A stretch of 52,110 nucleotides of DNA from Deltaproteobacteria bacterium (GTDB taxonomy: Bacteria; Desulfobacterota; Desulfobulbia; Desulfobulbales; JAJRZW01): positions 1 through 52,110 of the forward strand of contig JAJRZW010000002.1 of the NCBI GenBank assembly GCA_024275015.1, written 5' to 3'. The position numbers and the translations under genes were made by a program. The notes under the pieces were generated by a model. The model was not told where the DNA came from. It searched no databases and was given only the letters and a program-made list of their open reading frames with translations. How positions within the stretch are numbered: position 1 is the first letter of the stretch; each line of letters opens with the position of its first letter. This document shows positions 7,657 through 15,456 of this stretch, in pieces.

Positions 7657-7916
7657 GAAATTTGCGATTGAGTGGTGCGGATGTGGTTGTTTGCCTGCCA
7701 CGATAATAGTGATTTCTATATCGTGGCAGATAAACGGCATCATCTGAGCAGTTATTTAGTTTTTATATAGAAGAGTAGAATTTCTCCCTGTGGTTGAATC
7801 AGGGAGAAATTTGCGATTGAGTGGTGCGGATGTGGTTGTTTGCCTGCCACGATAATAGTGATTTCTATATCGTGGCAGGCAAACGGCCGCAGATGCGCCA
7901 CTCAATCGCAAATTTC
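7657..7916. repeat. Direct repeats, the second forming a full ~110-nt palindromic hairpin
   Basis: The block starting GAAATTTGCGATTGAGTGG occurs at 7657 and again at 7806, near-identical for about 80 nt. The second copy is completed by a right arm ending CTCAATCGCAAATTTC at 7916. The outer arms (7806-7824 and 7898-7916) and the inner arms (TGCCTGCCACGATA / TATCGTGGCAGGCA) pair almost fully. The first copy has lost its outer right arm. The palindrome ends one nucleotide before tRNA-Ser. No gene is present in 7425-7917. Confidence 0.8.
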
Positions 7917-7917
7917 A

Positions 7918-8011
7918 GGAGAGGTACCGAAGTGGTCGTAACGGCCCCGACTCGAAATCGGGTTGTCGGTTTGTAGCCGGCACGTGGGTTCGAATCCCAC
8001 CCTCTCCGCCA
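7918..8011 (+). tRNA. tRNA-Ser (CGA)
   Basis: The acceptor stem GGAGAGG pairs with CCTCTCC at 8001-8007. It is followed by discriminator G and an encoded CCA. The anticodon loop between CGACT-type stems carries CGA. A long variable arm (GTTGTCGGTTTGTAGCCGGCAC) is present, as expected for a class II serine tRNA. The T-arm is GGGTTCGAATCCC. Confidence 0.93.
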
Positions 8012-8145
8012 TTTTTTTATTTACCGGGAAATACCTTGGCAGAATGAAAAAATCTGCTATTATTCCCGGTCTGAAAAAGTTTCAGGTTGAAGTGCGAAAT
8101 CGGAATAAAAGTCGGTTCTGAATTCTGTTTTCTGACATCTGAAAC

Positions 8146-8234
<89 letters not shown>

Positions 8235-8279
8235 TTTACATACCAGTGATCGCATGATCGCCGCAGGATTTCAGCTTTA

Positions 8280-8380
8280 GCCGGGTCCTGCACGACGAAG
8301 GCTCGCGAACCCCGCCAGATCCGGAAGGAAGCAACGGTAGCGATGTTTTTCGGGCGTTGCAGGTCGCCCGGCTATTTTTT
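8280..8380 (+). ncRNA. ffs: Signal recognition particle RNA (4.5S, small bacterial type) with terminator
   Basis: It contains the conserved SRP domain IV: CCCGCCAGATCCGGAAGGAA, then GCAACGGTAG. The closing helix is formed by GCCGGGTCCTGCA at 8280-8292 and TGCAGGTCGCCCGGC ending at 8372. A T7 run at 8374-8380 follows and would terminate transcription. The RNA pairs with Ffh to target nascent membrane proteins. It sits between tRNA-Ser and dnaX; an ffs-dnaX neighbourhood is known in other bacteria. Confidence 0.93.
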
Positions 8381-8447
8381 TGCCGGCGTATATCATTGCT
8401 GGTTTTTGCCTTTTGACTTTTCCCCTTTAACTCTTTAGTCTGTCTCC

Positions 8448-10157
8448 ATGTCATATCTTGTCCTTGCGCGGAAATATCGGCCCCAGACCTTCAGCGAGGT
8501 GGTGGGGCAGACGGGGGCGGTGCGGATTCTGCAGAACGCCGTGGCCCGGGACCGGGTGCCTCACGCCATGCTTTTTTCCGGGGTCCGGGGGGTGGGCAAG
8601 ACCACCCTGGCCCGTATTATGGCCAAGGCGGTCAATTGTGAAGGTGAAACCGGATCTCCTCCCTGTAACCAGTGCGACTCCTGCGTTGATATTACCCGGG
8701 GCAGCGCCGTGGATCTCAAGGAAATCGACGGCGCCTCCAACCGTGGTATTCAGGAGATCCGCGGTCTTCAGGAAGACCTGCGTTTCATGCCCAGCCGGTG
8801 CCGTTACAAGGTGGTGATCATCGACGAGGTCCACATGCTCACCGATCAGGCCTTTAACGCCCTGCTTAAGACCATAGAGGAACCGCCGGCCCATGTGATT
8901 TTCATGTTCGCAACCACCGAGGTCCACAAGATCCCGGTGACCATACTCTCCCGCTGTCAGCGTTTTGAGTTGAAAAGGGTGGCCTTTGCCGAACTTATGG
9001 CCGCCTTTGCCGCCATTGCCGCAAGCGAGGGGGTTGAGATAGGCCGCAGCGGTCTTGAGATGATTACCCGTGAGGCCGGGGGCAGTGTCCGTGACGGCCT
9101 CTCCCTTCTTGACCAGGTTTTTTCCCTTGGCGGTGACAAGGTAGGTGACGACGATATCCGCGAGGTTCTCGGCCTGGTAAACCAGGCCGCCTTTGCCGAT
9201 CTATCCCGGGCCGTTCTTTCGGCTGATCTTTCCGCGGCCCTTAAGGTTGTTGATCAATGTATCAGCGGCGGGGTTGATATCAGGAGATTTCATGCCGGGC
9301 TGCTGGAGTTTTTTCGTTCCCTCCTCGTCTGCCGGGCGGTTGACGATCCCGCCGCTCTTCTGGCGGTCAGTGACCGTGATCTTGCGGTTTTAAAGGAGAT
9401 TTCTTCCGCGTACAGTCTTGAGGATATTGCCGCGGGTTTTGATTTTCTCCTCAAGGGTGGAGAGGAACTTAAATTCACTCCGCAGCCGCGTATGGTCCTT
9501 GAGATGCTGCTTCTCCGGATGACACGGGCAGCTGGTGTTGTCGGGATTGACGAGATCCTCCGGCGCCTTGACGCCATGGCTCCGGGGGAGGATGGGGATG
9601 ACGGGCCGGCATATCCGACCGGAGCGGTGGCGGGAGTGAGTCAGGCGGCAATGGTGGCGGAAGCGAAAAAAAAAATTTCCCCGTCGCCCCCTGACGCGGA
9701 ACCGGAACGCATCGCCCCGGTAAGCGAAGCGGTGTCTCCGCCGGAACCCGATAAAGTCCCGGCGGCGGTTGATCCTGGTAAGGATGTCCGTCGCGACTGG
9801 AATGAATTTATCTCCTATGTCGCCGAACGGCGCATACGTCTGTCCACCTCGCTCAAACTGGCCACCCCGGTTGTTGACGGGGACGGTCTGGAATTACGTT
9901 TTGACGAGCGCGGTGACTGCAAGTTCCTTGAAGAAAAGGAAAATCTTCACATCCTGACCGAGTTTACCCAGGATTTTTTTCAACAGGACCTGCGGGTAAT
10001 TGTCCGGGTGATCGGGGAGAGTAAAGAGACCGTCGCCGATGACCAGACTCAGCACGAACGGCAGAACCTGCGTAACGATCCCCTGGTGGCCATGACCCTT
10101 GAGGTCCTTGACGGCAGGATCGCCGATGTCCGAACCGGGCCCCGTTCCCGCGCCTGA
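8448..10157 (+). CDS. dnaX: DNA polymerase III subunit tau/gamma
   Basis: A 569-residue clamp-loader ATPase. Walker A GVRGVGKTT starts at residue 45. A zinc module CNQCDSC follows, then the DExx-like box IIDEVHM and sensor ILSRCQRF. A variable acidic and Pro-rich linker begins at about residue 390, then a C-terminal tau region. It loads the sliding clamp and links polymerase to helicase. Codons 407-409 are AAA AAA AAA within an A10 run (9666-9675). A -1 slip there gives Asn-Phe-Pro-Val-Ala-Pro and then TGA, which would be a gamma-like form of about 415 residues. recR follows by 52 bp; no ybaB lies between them, unlike the common dnaX-ybaB-recR order. Confidence 0.95.
   Translation: MSYLVLARKYRPQTFSEVVGQTGAVRILQNAVARDRVPHAMLFSGVRGVGKTTLARIMAKAVNCEGETGSPPCNQCDSCVDITRGSAVDLKEIDGASNRGIQEIRGLQEDLRFMPSRCRYKVVIIDEVHMLTDQAFNALLKTIEEPPAHVIFMFATTEVHKIPVTILSRCQRFELKRVAFAELMAAFAAIAASEGVEIGRSGLEMITREAGGSVRDGLSLLDQVFSLGGDKVGDDDIREVLGLVNQAAFADLSRAVLSADLSAALKVVDQCISGGVDIRRFHAGLLEFFRSLLVCRAVDDPAALLAVSDRDLAVLKEISSAYSLEDIAAGFDFLLKGGEELKFTPQPRMVLEMLLLRMTRAAGVVGIDEILRRLDAMAPGEDGDDGPAYPTGAVAGVSQAAMVAEAKKKISPSPPDAEPERIAPVSEAVSPPEPDKVPAAVDPGKDVRRDWNEFISYVAERRIRLSTSLKLATPVVDGDGLELRFDERGDCKFLEEKENLHILTEFTQDFFQQDLRVIVRVIGESKETVADDQTQHERQNLRNDPLVAMTLEVLDGRIADVRTGPRSRA
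9666..9675 (+). other. A10 slippery run in dnaX (putative tau/gamma frameshift site)
   Basis: The run reads GCG AAA AAA AAA ATT in frame. A -1 shift meets TGA at 9692-9694 after six codons. The position, just after the ATPase and linker start, matches where E. coli and Thermus produce gamma by ribosomal or transcriptional slippage (established for those species). Confidence 0.6.
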
Positions 10158-10209
10158 CCACCTCCTCGCATGCGCCACACGCAATCCGATTAAGATGGCC
10201 CTGAGATAG

Positions 10210-10821
10210 ATGACTCATATAAAAGCCCTGCCGCAAGCCCTGGTCAGCCTTATTGAAGACCTGTCCCGCCTCCCTGGAATCGGCAGCAAGACCGCCACCC
10301 GTCTGGCCCTGCATATTCTCAGACGTCCTGCATCCGAGGCCGCCGCCCTGGCCCGTGACCTTGCCGATCTGCACGCCCGGATACATCTCTGCGGTAATTG
10401 TTTCTCCTTTTCCGAGGAAAACCCCTGTCCGATATGCAGCGATCCCCGGCGTGACGCCACTCTTGTCTGCGTGGTGGAGGGGCCGGCGGACATGATGGCG
10501 ATCGAGAAAAGTGCTTCGTTCAAGGGGCAGTATCATGTTCTTCACGGCGCCCTTTCTCCCATGGACGGGGTCGGGCCACGGGAGTTGCGGATTGAGGCCC
10601 TGATCACCCGTATTCAAAGACATAAAATCCGGGAACTGTTGATTGCCACCAGTTCAACCGTACCCGGCGAGGCCACCGCCTCGTATCTGATGGAGAAGCT
10701 CGCCCGCGCCGGGGTGAAGCTCTCCCGGCTCGCCTGCGGTATCCCCATGGGAATGGACGTGCGTCACGCCGACACCATGACCCTGTCCAGGGCCATTGAT
10801 GGCAGGGTCATGAATCGCTGA
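10210..10821 (+). CDS. recR: Recombination mediator RecR
   Basis: A 203-residue protein of normal RecR length. It has an N-terminal helix-hairpin-helix (LSRLPGIGSKTATRLA), a zinc finger (C-G-N-C ... C-P-I-C) at about residues 59-78, and a Toprim domain (VCVVEGPADMMAIE). The Walker B-like C-terminus contains GIPMGMDVRHADTMTL. RecR works with RecO and RecF to load RecA at gaps. It follows dnaX in the same direction and is likely co-transcribed. Confidence 0.95.
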   Translation: MTHIKALPQALVSLIEDLSRLPGIGSKTATRLALHILRRPASEAAALARDLADLHARIHLCGNCFSFSEENPCPICSDPRRDATLVCVVEGPADMMAIEKSASFKGQYHVLHGALSPMDGVGPRELRIEALITRIQRHKIRELLIATSSTVPGEATASYLMEKLARAGVKLSRLACGIPMGMDVRHADTMTLSRAIDGRVMNR

Positions 10822-10921
10822 AGTGGAGTTCCTTTTTCTGTCTATGCTTTCCGGCTCGAGCCGGAAACAAGGCTCCCGGAACGCTATAATGTTCTTGCAA
10901 TAAAGGAGCTGATGGCTGAAT

Positions 10922-11138
10922 CCTGGATCCGTGACGTCCGGGAATGGCGCATCTGCGGTGTCGGCAAGCCGTTGATATACCGAAGTATAATCAACGGCTT
11001 GCCTCCTTGCATCTGCGCCGTTCCCGGACGCCCGAAGGGCGGCGGGGTGAAATTTCCGTCGGAGTGAAAATCGGGCAAAAAACGCATGAATTCAGATAAA
11101 TACATAATCGGTTGTCACTAAGCCATCACGGATTCAGG
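10922..11138. mobile_element. MITE-like element (family F) with terminal inverted repeats, copy 1
   Basis: The 13-bp ends CCTGGATCCGTGA (10922-10934) and TCACGGATTCAGG (11126-11138) are inverted with one mismatch. Inside, a strong hairpin, GGCAAGCCGTTGAT / ATCAACGGCTTGCC, is centred near 10984. Outer arms GTCCGGGAATGGCGC and GCGCCGTTCCCGGAC also pair. The interior has no coding capacity. Copy 2 is at 47098-47317 and a partial copy at 15311-15417. Confidence 0.7.
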
Positions 11139-11306
11139 TGAATAATAATTTCGCTCTGCGGCGTTGCGGGGGGGCGGTCAAATAAAAGGGTATTGTAACT
11201 ACTCACCCCATGATCGCCAAAATGTTAATAACCACGGGACTTATAACTGCTTACAGGGTGCCGGAGATTTTCTTGATCAGCCTGACGCAGCGTATTAGTC
11301 ATACAT

Positions 11307-11463
11307 AACAGACCGTTGAAAAAGCCGTCCATGGCTTTTTAAATTCCGGTTGGCCAAAACAAGTTCCGGCCAACCTCTCGATTTCACCGGGTTTTTCAAC
11401 CCGGTGAAATCAGCGACGCGCCCATGCGTCGCATACAGTCCGTTTTTTAACGGACTGGTTAAG
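11307..11463 (-). repeat. Dispersed repeat family B, reversed copy
   Basis: The reverse complement of the element at 14683-14839: ACAGACCGTTGAAAAAGCCG at one end and CCGTTTTTTAACGG at the other, with GGCCAACCTCTCGATTTCAC between. No gene is seen in 10822-11627 apart from this and the family F element. Confidence 0.8.
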
Positions 11464-11515
11464 TAAGGCTTATCGGGGAAAGATTCGGTACCCTGGGCGC
11501 AGTTACGAAATATTC

Positions 11516-11544
11516 TTGACAGGGGATGGCATTATTGGTATTTC
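11516..11544 (+). promoter_or_regulatory. Sigma70-type promoter upstream of tRNA-Val
   Basis: TTGACA at 11516-11521, a 17-bp spacer, then TATTTC at 11539-11544, about 84 bp before the tRNA. Confidence 0.45.
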
Positions 11545-11627
11545 GTTGCAGTTCATACCGCTTGTTTTGCGCGGTGCGTGTGTTGCGGTATCGATATTGT
11601 TGTTCGGTTTCGCCAGGTTTTTGCCAT

Positions 11628-11702
11628 AGGCGCGTAGCTCAGTGGGAGAGCGCTACCTTGACACGGTAGAGGTCGGCGGTTCAAAACCGCCCGTGCCTAC
11701 CA
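11628..11702 (+). tRNA. tRNA-Val (GAC)
   Basis: The acceptor AGGCGCG pairs with CGTGCCT (one G-T pair), followed by discriminator A and an encoded CCA. The D-arm is GCTCAGTGGGAGAGC. The anticodon stem CTACC/GGTAG encloses TTGACAC, so the anticodon is GAC. The T-arm is GGCGGTTCAAAACCGCC. It lies 55 bp upstream of thrS. Confidence 0.93.
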
Positions 11703-11710
11703 GATTTTTC

Positions 11711-11740
11711 GCCGGTGAGATCGGCTTCGCCGGCTTTTTT
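11711..11740 (+). terminator. Rho-independent terminator after tRNA-Val
   Basis: A hairpin (GCCGGTGA / TTCGCCGGC with one mismatch) followed by a T6 run, ending 17 bp before thrS. It may act as an attenuator if tRNA-Val and thrS share a transcript. Confidence 0.5.
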
Positions 11741-11757
11741 TATTCTTTGGGGAAGAG

Positions 11758-13707
11758 ATGTCGGAGATATTGGTCAACCTGGCCGGAAGCGGGAAGAGCT
11801 GTAATTTCGCCGCCGGCACAACCTACGCCGGGATTGTAAGCGAGCTTGCCAGTAAGAAGCAGGCCAAGCTCGCGATGGCGGTAAAGGTGGGTGATGATCT
11901 CCTTGATCTCTCGGCCGTGGCCGAAAATGACGCCGAGATTGAATTGATTACCGCCAGAAGTCCCGAGGCCCTTGGTCTGTTACGTCACAGCGCCGCCCAT
12001 GTCATGGCCCACGCGGTTATTGATGTCTTTGGTTCCGGGGTCAGGGTGGCCATCGGTCCGGCGGTTGCCGACGGCTTTTATTACGATTTTGAATATGAAA
12101 AGTCATTTACCCCTGAAGACCTTGGACGGATCGAGGCCCGAATGGGTGAGATTATCGCCTCCGGTACTGTTTTTACCCGCGAGGTGGTGAGCCGGGAAGA
12201 GGCCCGGGAGATGTTTGCCGGCCTTGGTCAGACATATAAACTTGAACTCCTTGACGATATCGCTGAAGGCGAAGCGGTGAGTATTTATCGCCTCGGCGGT
12301 TTTGTCGATCTCTGTCGGGGGCCGCATCTGCCCCATACCGGTTTTTTGAAGGCGGTAAAGCTGTTAAAGCTTGCCGGGGCCTATTGGCGCGGTGATGAAA
12401 AGCGGCAGATGCTGCAGCGGATTTACGGCACCGCCTTTGCGAACGCAAAGGAATTAAAGGCGCACCTGGATCGGATCGAAGAGGCAAAGCGGCGGGATCA
12501 TCGCCGTCTTGGCCGTGAGCTTGAGCTGTTTACTATAGACGATCAGGTGGGGCCGGGGCTCATCCTCTGGCAGCCCCGGGGGGCGCTTGTACGGCGGGTT
12601 ATCGAAGACTTCTGGCGTGACGAGCATTACCGTTGCGATTACGAACTCCTCTTTACCCCTCATATCGCCCGTCGTGATATGTGGAAGACCAGCGGCCATC
12701 TCGATTTTTACGCTGAGAACATGTACGCGCCGATGGATATCGACGGGGTCGGTTTTCAGCTTAAACCGATGAACTGCCCCTTTCATATTGCGGTTTACAA
12801 CTCGCGGAAACGCAGCTATCGTGAGTTTCCCATCCGCTGGTGTGAACTGGGCACGGTCTATCGCTACGAGAAGACCGGAGCCCTGCACGGCCTTATGCGG
12901 GTGCGGGGGTTTACCCAGGATGACGCCCATATATTCTGTCGTCCCGATCATCTGGCCGACGAGATATATAATATTCTCGATCTGACCCTGCATGTTCTCA
13001 AGACCTTTGGTTTTGACTCGTACGAGGTCTATCTCTCGACCCGGCCGGAAAAATATGTCGGCAGTGACGAGAACTGGCAGGCGTCCACCGAGGCTTTGCA
13101 GGACGCCCTTGACAGGAAAGGACTGGCCTATGAGCTTGATCCCGGTGAGGGGGTGTTTTACGGCCCCAAGATAGATATAAAGATCAAGGACGTCCTTGGT
13201 CGTTCCTGGCAGTGTTCCACCATCCAGGTTGACTTTAATCTGCCGGAAAGATTTGATATATCATATACCGGCGCCGATGGTGTCGAGCATCAGCCGATCA
13301 TGATCCATCGGGCCCTGATGGGGTCACTTGAGCGTTTTTTCGGGATTCTGATCGAACATTACGGCGGCGCTTTTCCGGTGTGGCTGGCGCCGGCTCAGGC
13401 GGTGGTGATGAATATCACCGATAGCCAGATTGACTATGCCGGCGAGGTTTACAAAAGCTTGCGGGCCGCCGGTATCCGGGTTGAAAAAGACCTGCGTAAC
13501 GAGAAGCTTAACTATAAGATCCGGGAAGCGCAGCTGAAGAAGATCCCCTATATGGTTGTTTTAGGTGATCGGGAGAAATATGAAGGCAAGGTGGCGGTCC
13601 GGCTCAGAAGCGGGAAAAATCTTGATCCAATGGGGGTTGAGGCCTTTGCCGCTATTGTCAAACGTGATATCGAGACCAGGACCGACTTTCACCCGGTACA
13701 GGGTTGA
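11758..13707 (+). CDS. thrS: Threonine-tRNA ligase
   Basis: A 649-residue class II synthetase of full length. Seen in order: a TGS domain (about 1-65), the editing/SAD domain with HSAAHVMAHAV (an HXXXH zinc-like editing motif) and a later conserved HLPHTG segment, a catalytic core with motif 2 (KPMNCPFHIAVYNS region), and a C-terminal anticodon-binding domain from about residue 540. It charges tRNA-Thr. It heads the translation block, 21 bp before infC, an arrangement common in bacteria. Confidence 0.96.
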   Translation: MSEILVNLAGSGKSCNFAAGTTYAGIVSELASKKQAKLAMAVKVGDDLLDLSAVAENDAEIELITARSPEALGLLRHSAAHVMAHAVIDVFGSGVRVAIGPAVADGFYYDFEYEKSFTPEDLGRIEARMGEIIASGTVFTREVVSREEAREMFAGLGQTYKLELLDDIAEGEAVSIYRLGGFVDLCRGPHLPHTGFLKAVKLLKLAGAYWRGDEKRQMLQRIYGTAFANAKELKAHLDRIEEAKRRDHRRLGRELELFTIDDQVGPGLILWQPRGALVRRVIEDFWRDEHYRCDYELLFTPHIARRDMWKTSGHLDFYAENMYAPMDIDGVGFQLKPMNCPFHIAVYNSRKRSYREFPIRWCELGTVYRYEKTGALHGLMRVRGFTQDDAHIFCRPDHLADEIYNILDLTLHVLKTFGFDSYEVYLSTRPEKYVGSDENWQASTEALQDALDRKGLAYELDPGEGVFYGPKIDIKIKDVLGRSWQCSTIQVDFNLPERFDISYTGADGVEHQPIMIHRALMGSLERFFGILIEHYGGAFPVWLAPAQAVVMNITDSQIDYAGEVYKSLRAAGIRVEKDLRNEKLNYKIREAQLKKIPYMVVLGDREKYEGKVAVRLRSGKNLDPMGVEAFAAIVKRDIETRTDFHPVQG

Positions 13708-13728
13708 GCCTGTCCGTAACTGGAGGCA

Positions 13729-14277
13729 TTGAGCATCAAAGGAAGAAAAGTTAGCGCCCGTGGTCGGGAGGAGAGGGCCAGGGTCAACGAGCAGATAAAG
13801 TGTAAGGACGTCCGGGTAATAGATGCCGACGGCAATCAGGCCGGAATACTTACGGTGCCGCAGGCCAGGGCTCTTGCCGATGAGTCCGGTCTGGATCTGG
13901 TTGAGGTGGCGGCTAACTCAGATCCGCCGGTCTGCCGGATCATGGATTACGGTAAATACCGCTACGAACAACGCAAGAAACAGCAGGAAGCCAAGAAAAA
14001 GCAGACGGTAATTGAGGTTAAGGAGATCAAGCTCCGCCCCAAGACTGAAAAGCATGATCTTGACTTCAAGATAAGAAATATCAGAAAGTTTCTTGACGGC
14101 AAAAACAAGGTTAAGGTCACTCTCCGTTTTCGGGGCCGGGAGATTGTTTACGCCAATACCCTTGGAGCCGAGGTTCTGAAAAAGGTCGCGGCGGAGCTTG
14201 AGGATATTGCCACCGTGTTGCAGCATCCGAGAATGGAAGGTCGGCAGATGTCGATGTTCCTGGGCCCCAAGAGCTGA
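13729..14277 (+). CDS. infC: Translation initiation factor IF-3
   Basis: A 182-residue protein. N-domain ERARVNEQIKCKDVRVIDADG; C-domain after a Lys-rich linker (KKQQEAKKKQTVIEVKEIKLRP). IF-3 binds the 30S subunit and proofreads start codons. No ATG starts the frame. The first candidate is TTG at 13729, but it lies only 2 nt after the strong Shine-Dalgarno GGAGG (13722-13726). ATC at 13735 is in the same frame and 8 nt away, the ideal distance. IF-3 genes commonly use rare start codons for autoregulation, and an AUC start is reported for the Myxococcus homologue. The stop is overlapped by repeat family C. Confidence 0.95.
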   Translation: MSIKGRKVSARGREERARVNEQIKCKDVRVIDADGNQAGILTVPQARALADESGLDLVEVAANSDPPVCRIMDYGKYRYEQRKKQQEAKKKQTVIEVKEIKLRPKTEKHDLDFKIRNIRKFLDGKNKVKVTLRFRGREIVYANTLGAEVLKKVAAELEDIATVLQHPRMEGRQMSMFLGPKS

Positions 14278-14379
14278 TGGACTCGTAACAAATATCTCAA
14301 ACGGAAGCGGGTCCATGTAAATTCAATAAGTTAGAAGCGCAATTGCCGTTGGTTCGCAATTTATTGCGAGGCCAACAAG
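14275..14379 (+). repeat. Dispersed repeat family C, copy 1 (infC-rpmI gap)
   Basis: TGATGGACTCGTAACAA, then AGCGGGTCCATGTAA, then GAAGCGCAATTGCCGTTGG and TTGCGAGGCCAACAA. Near copies lie at 21375-21482 and 49144-49242. It begins at the infC stop codon. The CAATTGC / GCAATT blocks form a small hairpin. Confidence 0.75.
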
Positions 14380-14468
14380 AACTGATGAACCCGTAATTAC
14401 CCTTGCATGGTGTTGGGAAAAGTATCATTAAAAAAAGATTTTTTTGTAGATTTAAAGAGGAGTAAGTC

Positions 14469-14666
14469 ATGCCCAAGATGAAAAGCAACAGAGGCGCGGC
14501 AAAGCGTTTTCGCGCCAGCGGTACCGGCAAGGTTCGGCGCAATAAGGCGTTTACCAGCCATATTCTGACCAAGAAGAACAGCAAACGCAAAAGGAATCTG
14601 CGGCAGGGGACCATGGTGGCTGAATCGGATGTAAAGGCGATCCGGCGACTTCTTCCCTATCTGTAG
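14469..14666 (+). CDS. rpmI: 50S ribosomal protein L35
   Basis: A 65-residue, very basic protein: [20 protein letters not shown] and a [14 protein letters not shown] core, ending RRLLPYL. Length is normal for bL35. The Shine-Dalgarno AGAGGAG lies just upstream. It belongs to the infC-rpmI-rplT operon, but 191 bp containing repeat family C separate it from infC, and 197 bp containing family B separate it from rplT. Gaps of this size are unusual inside this operon. Confidence 0.96.
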   Translation: MPKMKSNRGAAKRFRASGTGKVRRNKAFTSHILTKKNSKRKRNLRQGTMVAESDVKAIRRLLPYL

Positions 14667-14682
14667 AATTAACGCCCCAGGT

Positions 14683-14839
14683 TTAACAGTCCGTTGAAAA
14701 ACGGACTGTACGCGGCTGATGTCCGCGCCGCCGATTTTGCCGGGTTGAAAACCCCGGTGAAATCGAGAGGTTGGCCGGAACTTGTTTTGGTCAACCGGAG
14801 TTAAAAAAGCCATGGACGGCTTTTTCAACGGTCTGTTAA
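14683..14839 (+). repeat. Dispersed repeat family B, best-preserved copy (rpmI-rplT gap)
   Basis: An element of about 155 bp made of consecutive hairpins: CAGTCCGTTGAAAAACGGAC, then GCCGGGTTGAAAACCCCGG, then GGTTGGCCGGAACTTG / GGTCAACC, then AAAGCCATGGACGGCTTTTT. It starts with TTAACAGTCCG and ends with CGGTCTGTTAA, which are imperfect inverted ends. Copies or fragments also occur at 6881, 11307, 21593, 34160, 41472, 48918 and 50829. Confidence 0.85.
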
Positions 14840-14863
14840 AGAACAAGTATTGAGGTTATAGAG

Positions 14864-15208
14864 ATGCCCAGAGTTAAAAGAGGATTCAAGGCCAGGCGTC
14901 GGCGGAACAAGGTGTTGAAGATGGCCCGTGGTTATGTCGGCGGGCGTCATCGCCTGTATCGTACCGCCATTGAGGCTGTTGATCGCGGTCTTACCTACGC
15001 CTACCGTGACCGTAAGGCGAGGAAACGTGATTTCCGCCGTTTGTGGATTGTCAGGATAGGGGCGGCGGCCAAGATGAATGGTACTTCCTACAGTCGCCTC
15101 ATGGGTGGACTGAAGAAGGCCGATGTCGAGCTTGACCGTAAGATCCTGGCCAATATGGCCATTCTTGACCCCAATGCCTTCAGTCAGGTCTGCAAGCTGG
15201 CCAATTGA
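14864..15208 (+). CDS. rplT: 50S ribosomal protein L20
   Basis: A 114-residue bL20 with the standard start [19 protein letters not shown] and conserved core [17 protein letters not shown]. Basic N-terminal helix and C-terminal domain are both complete. L20 is needed early in 50S assembly and often represses its own operon by binding the mRNA. Here a hairpin-rich repeat sits in the upstream gap where such control would act. Confidence 0.96.
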   Translation: MPRVKRGFKARRRRNKVLKMARGYVGGRHRLYRTAIEAVDRGLTYAYRDRKARKRDFRRLWIVRIGAAAKMNGTSYSRLMGGLKKADVELDRKILANMAILDPNAFSQVCKLAN

Positions 15209-15255
15209 TTAGTATCCGTTTGCCCCCGGTGGTGAACGGAATTGCGTGGTAGATT

Positions 15256-15305
15256 CCGGCGCCCCTGTCTCTGCTTTTTTGCGGAGGTAAGCGCCGGTTT
15301 TTTTT
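15256..15305 (+). terminator. Terminator after rplT
   Basis: CCGGCGC at 15256-15262 pairs with GCGCCGG at 15291-15297 around a 28-nt interior, followed directly by eight T residues. Confidence 0.6.
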
Positions 15306-15310
15306 CTAAG

Positions 15311-15417
15311 CCTGAATCCGTGACTTCTTCTTTGTTGGCGGGTGAGTTGATATACCGAAGTGTAGTCAACCTGTCCGTCTCCTCGCATTTGGCCCGTTCC
15401 CGAACCTCACGAATTTA
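15311..15417. mobile_element. Partial MITE-like element, family F
   Basis: It starts with the family F end CCTGAATCCGTGAC and contains the central GTTGATATACCGAAGT block seen at 10970. The right terminal repeat is missing; the similarity fades near CCCGTTCCCGAACCTCACG. Confidence 0.5.
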
Positions 15418-15456
15418 AGGATAGAGACCAAGAAAGAATATAATCCGGTTTATCAA

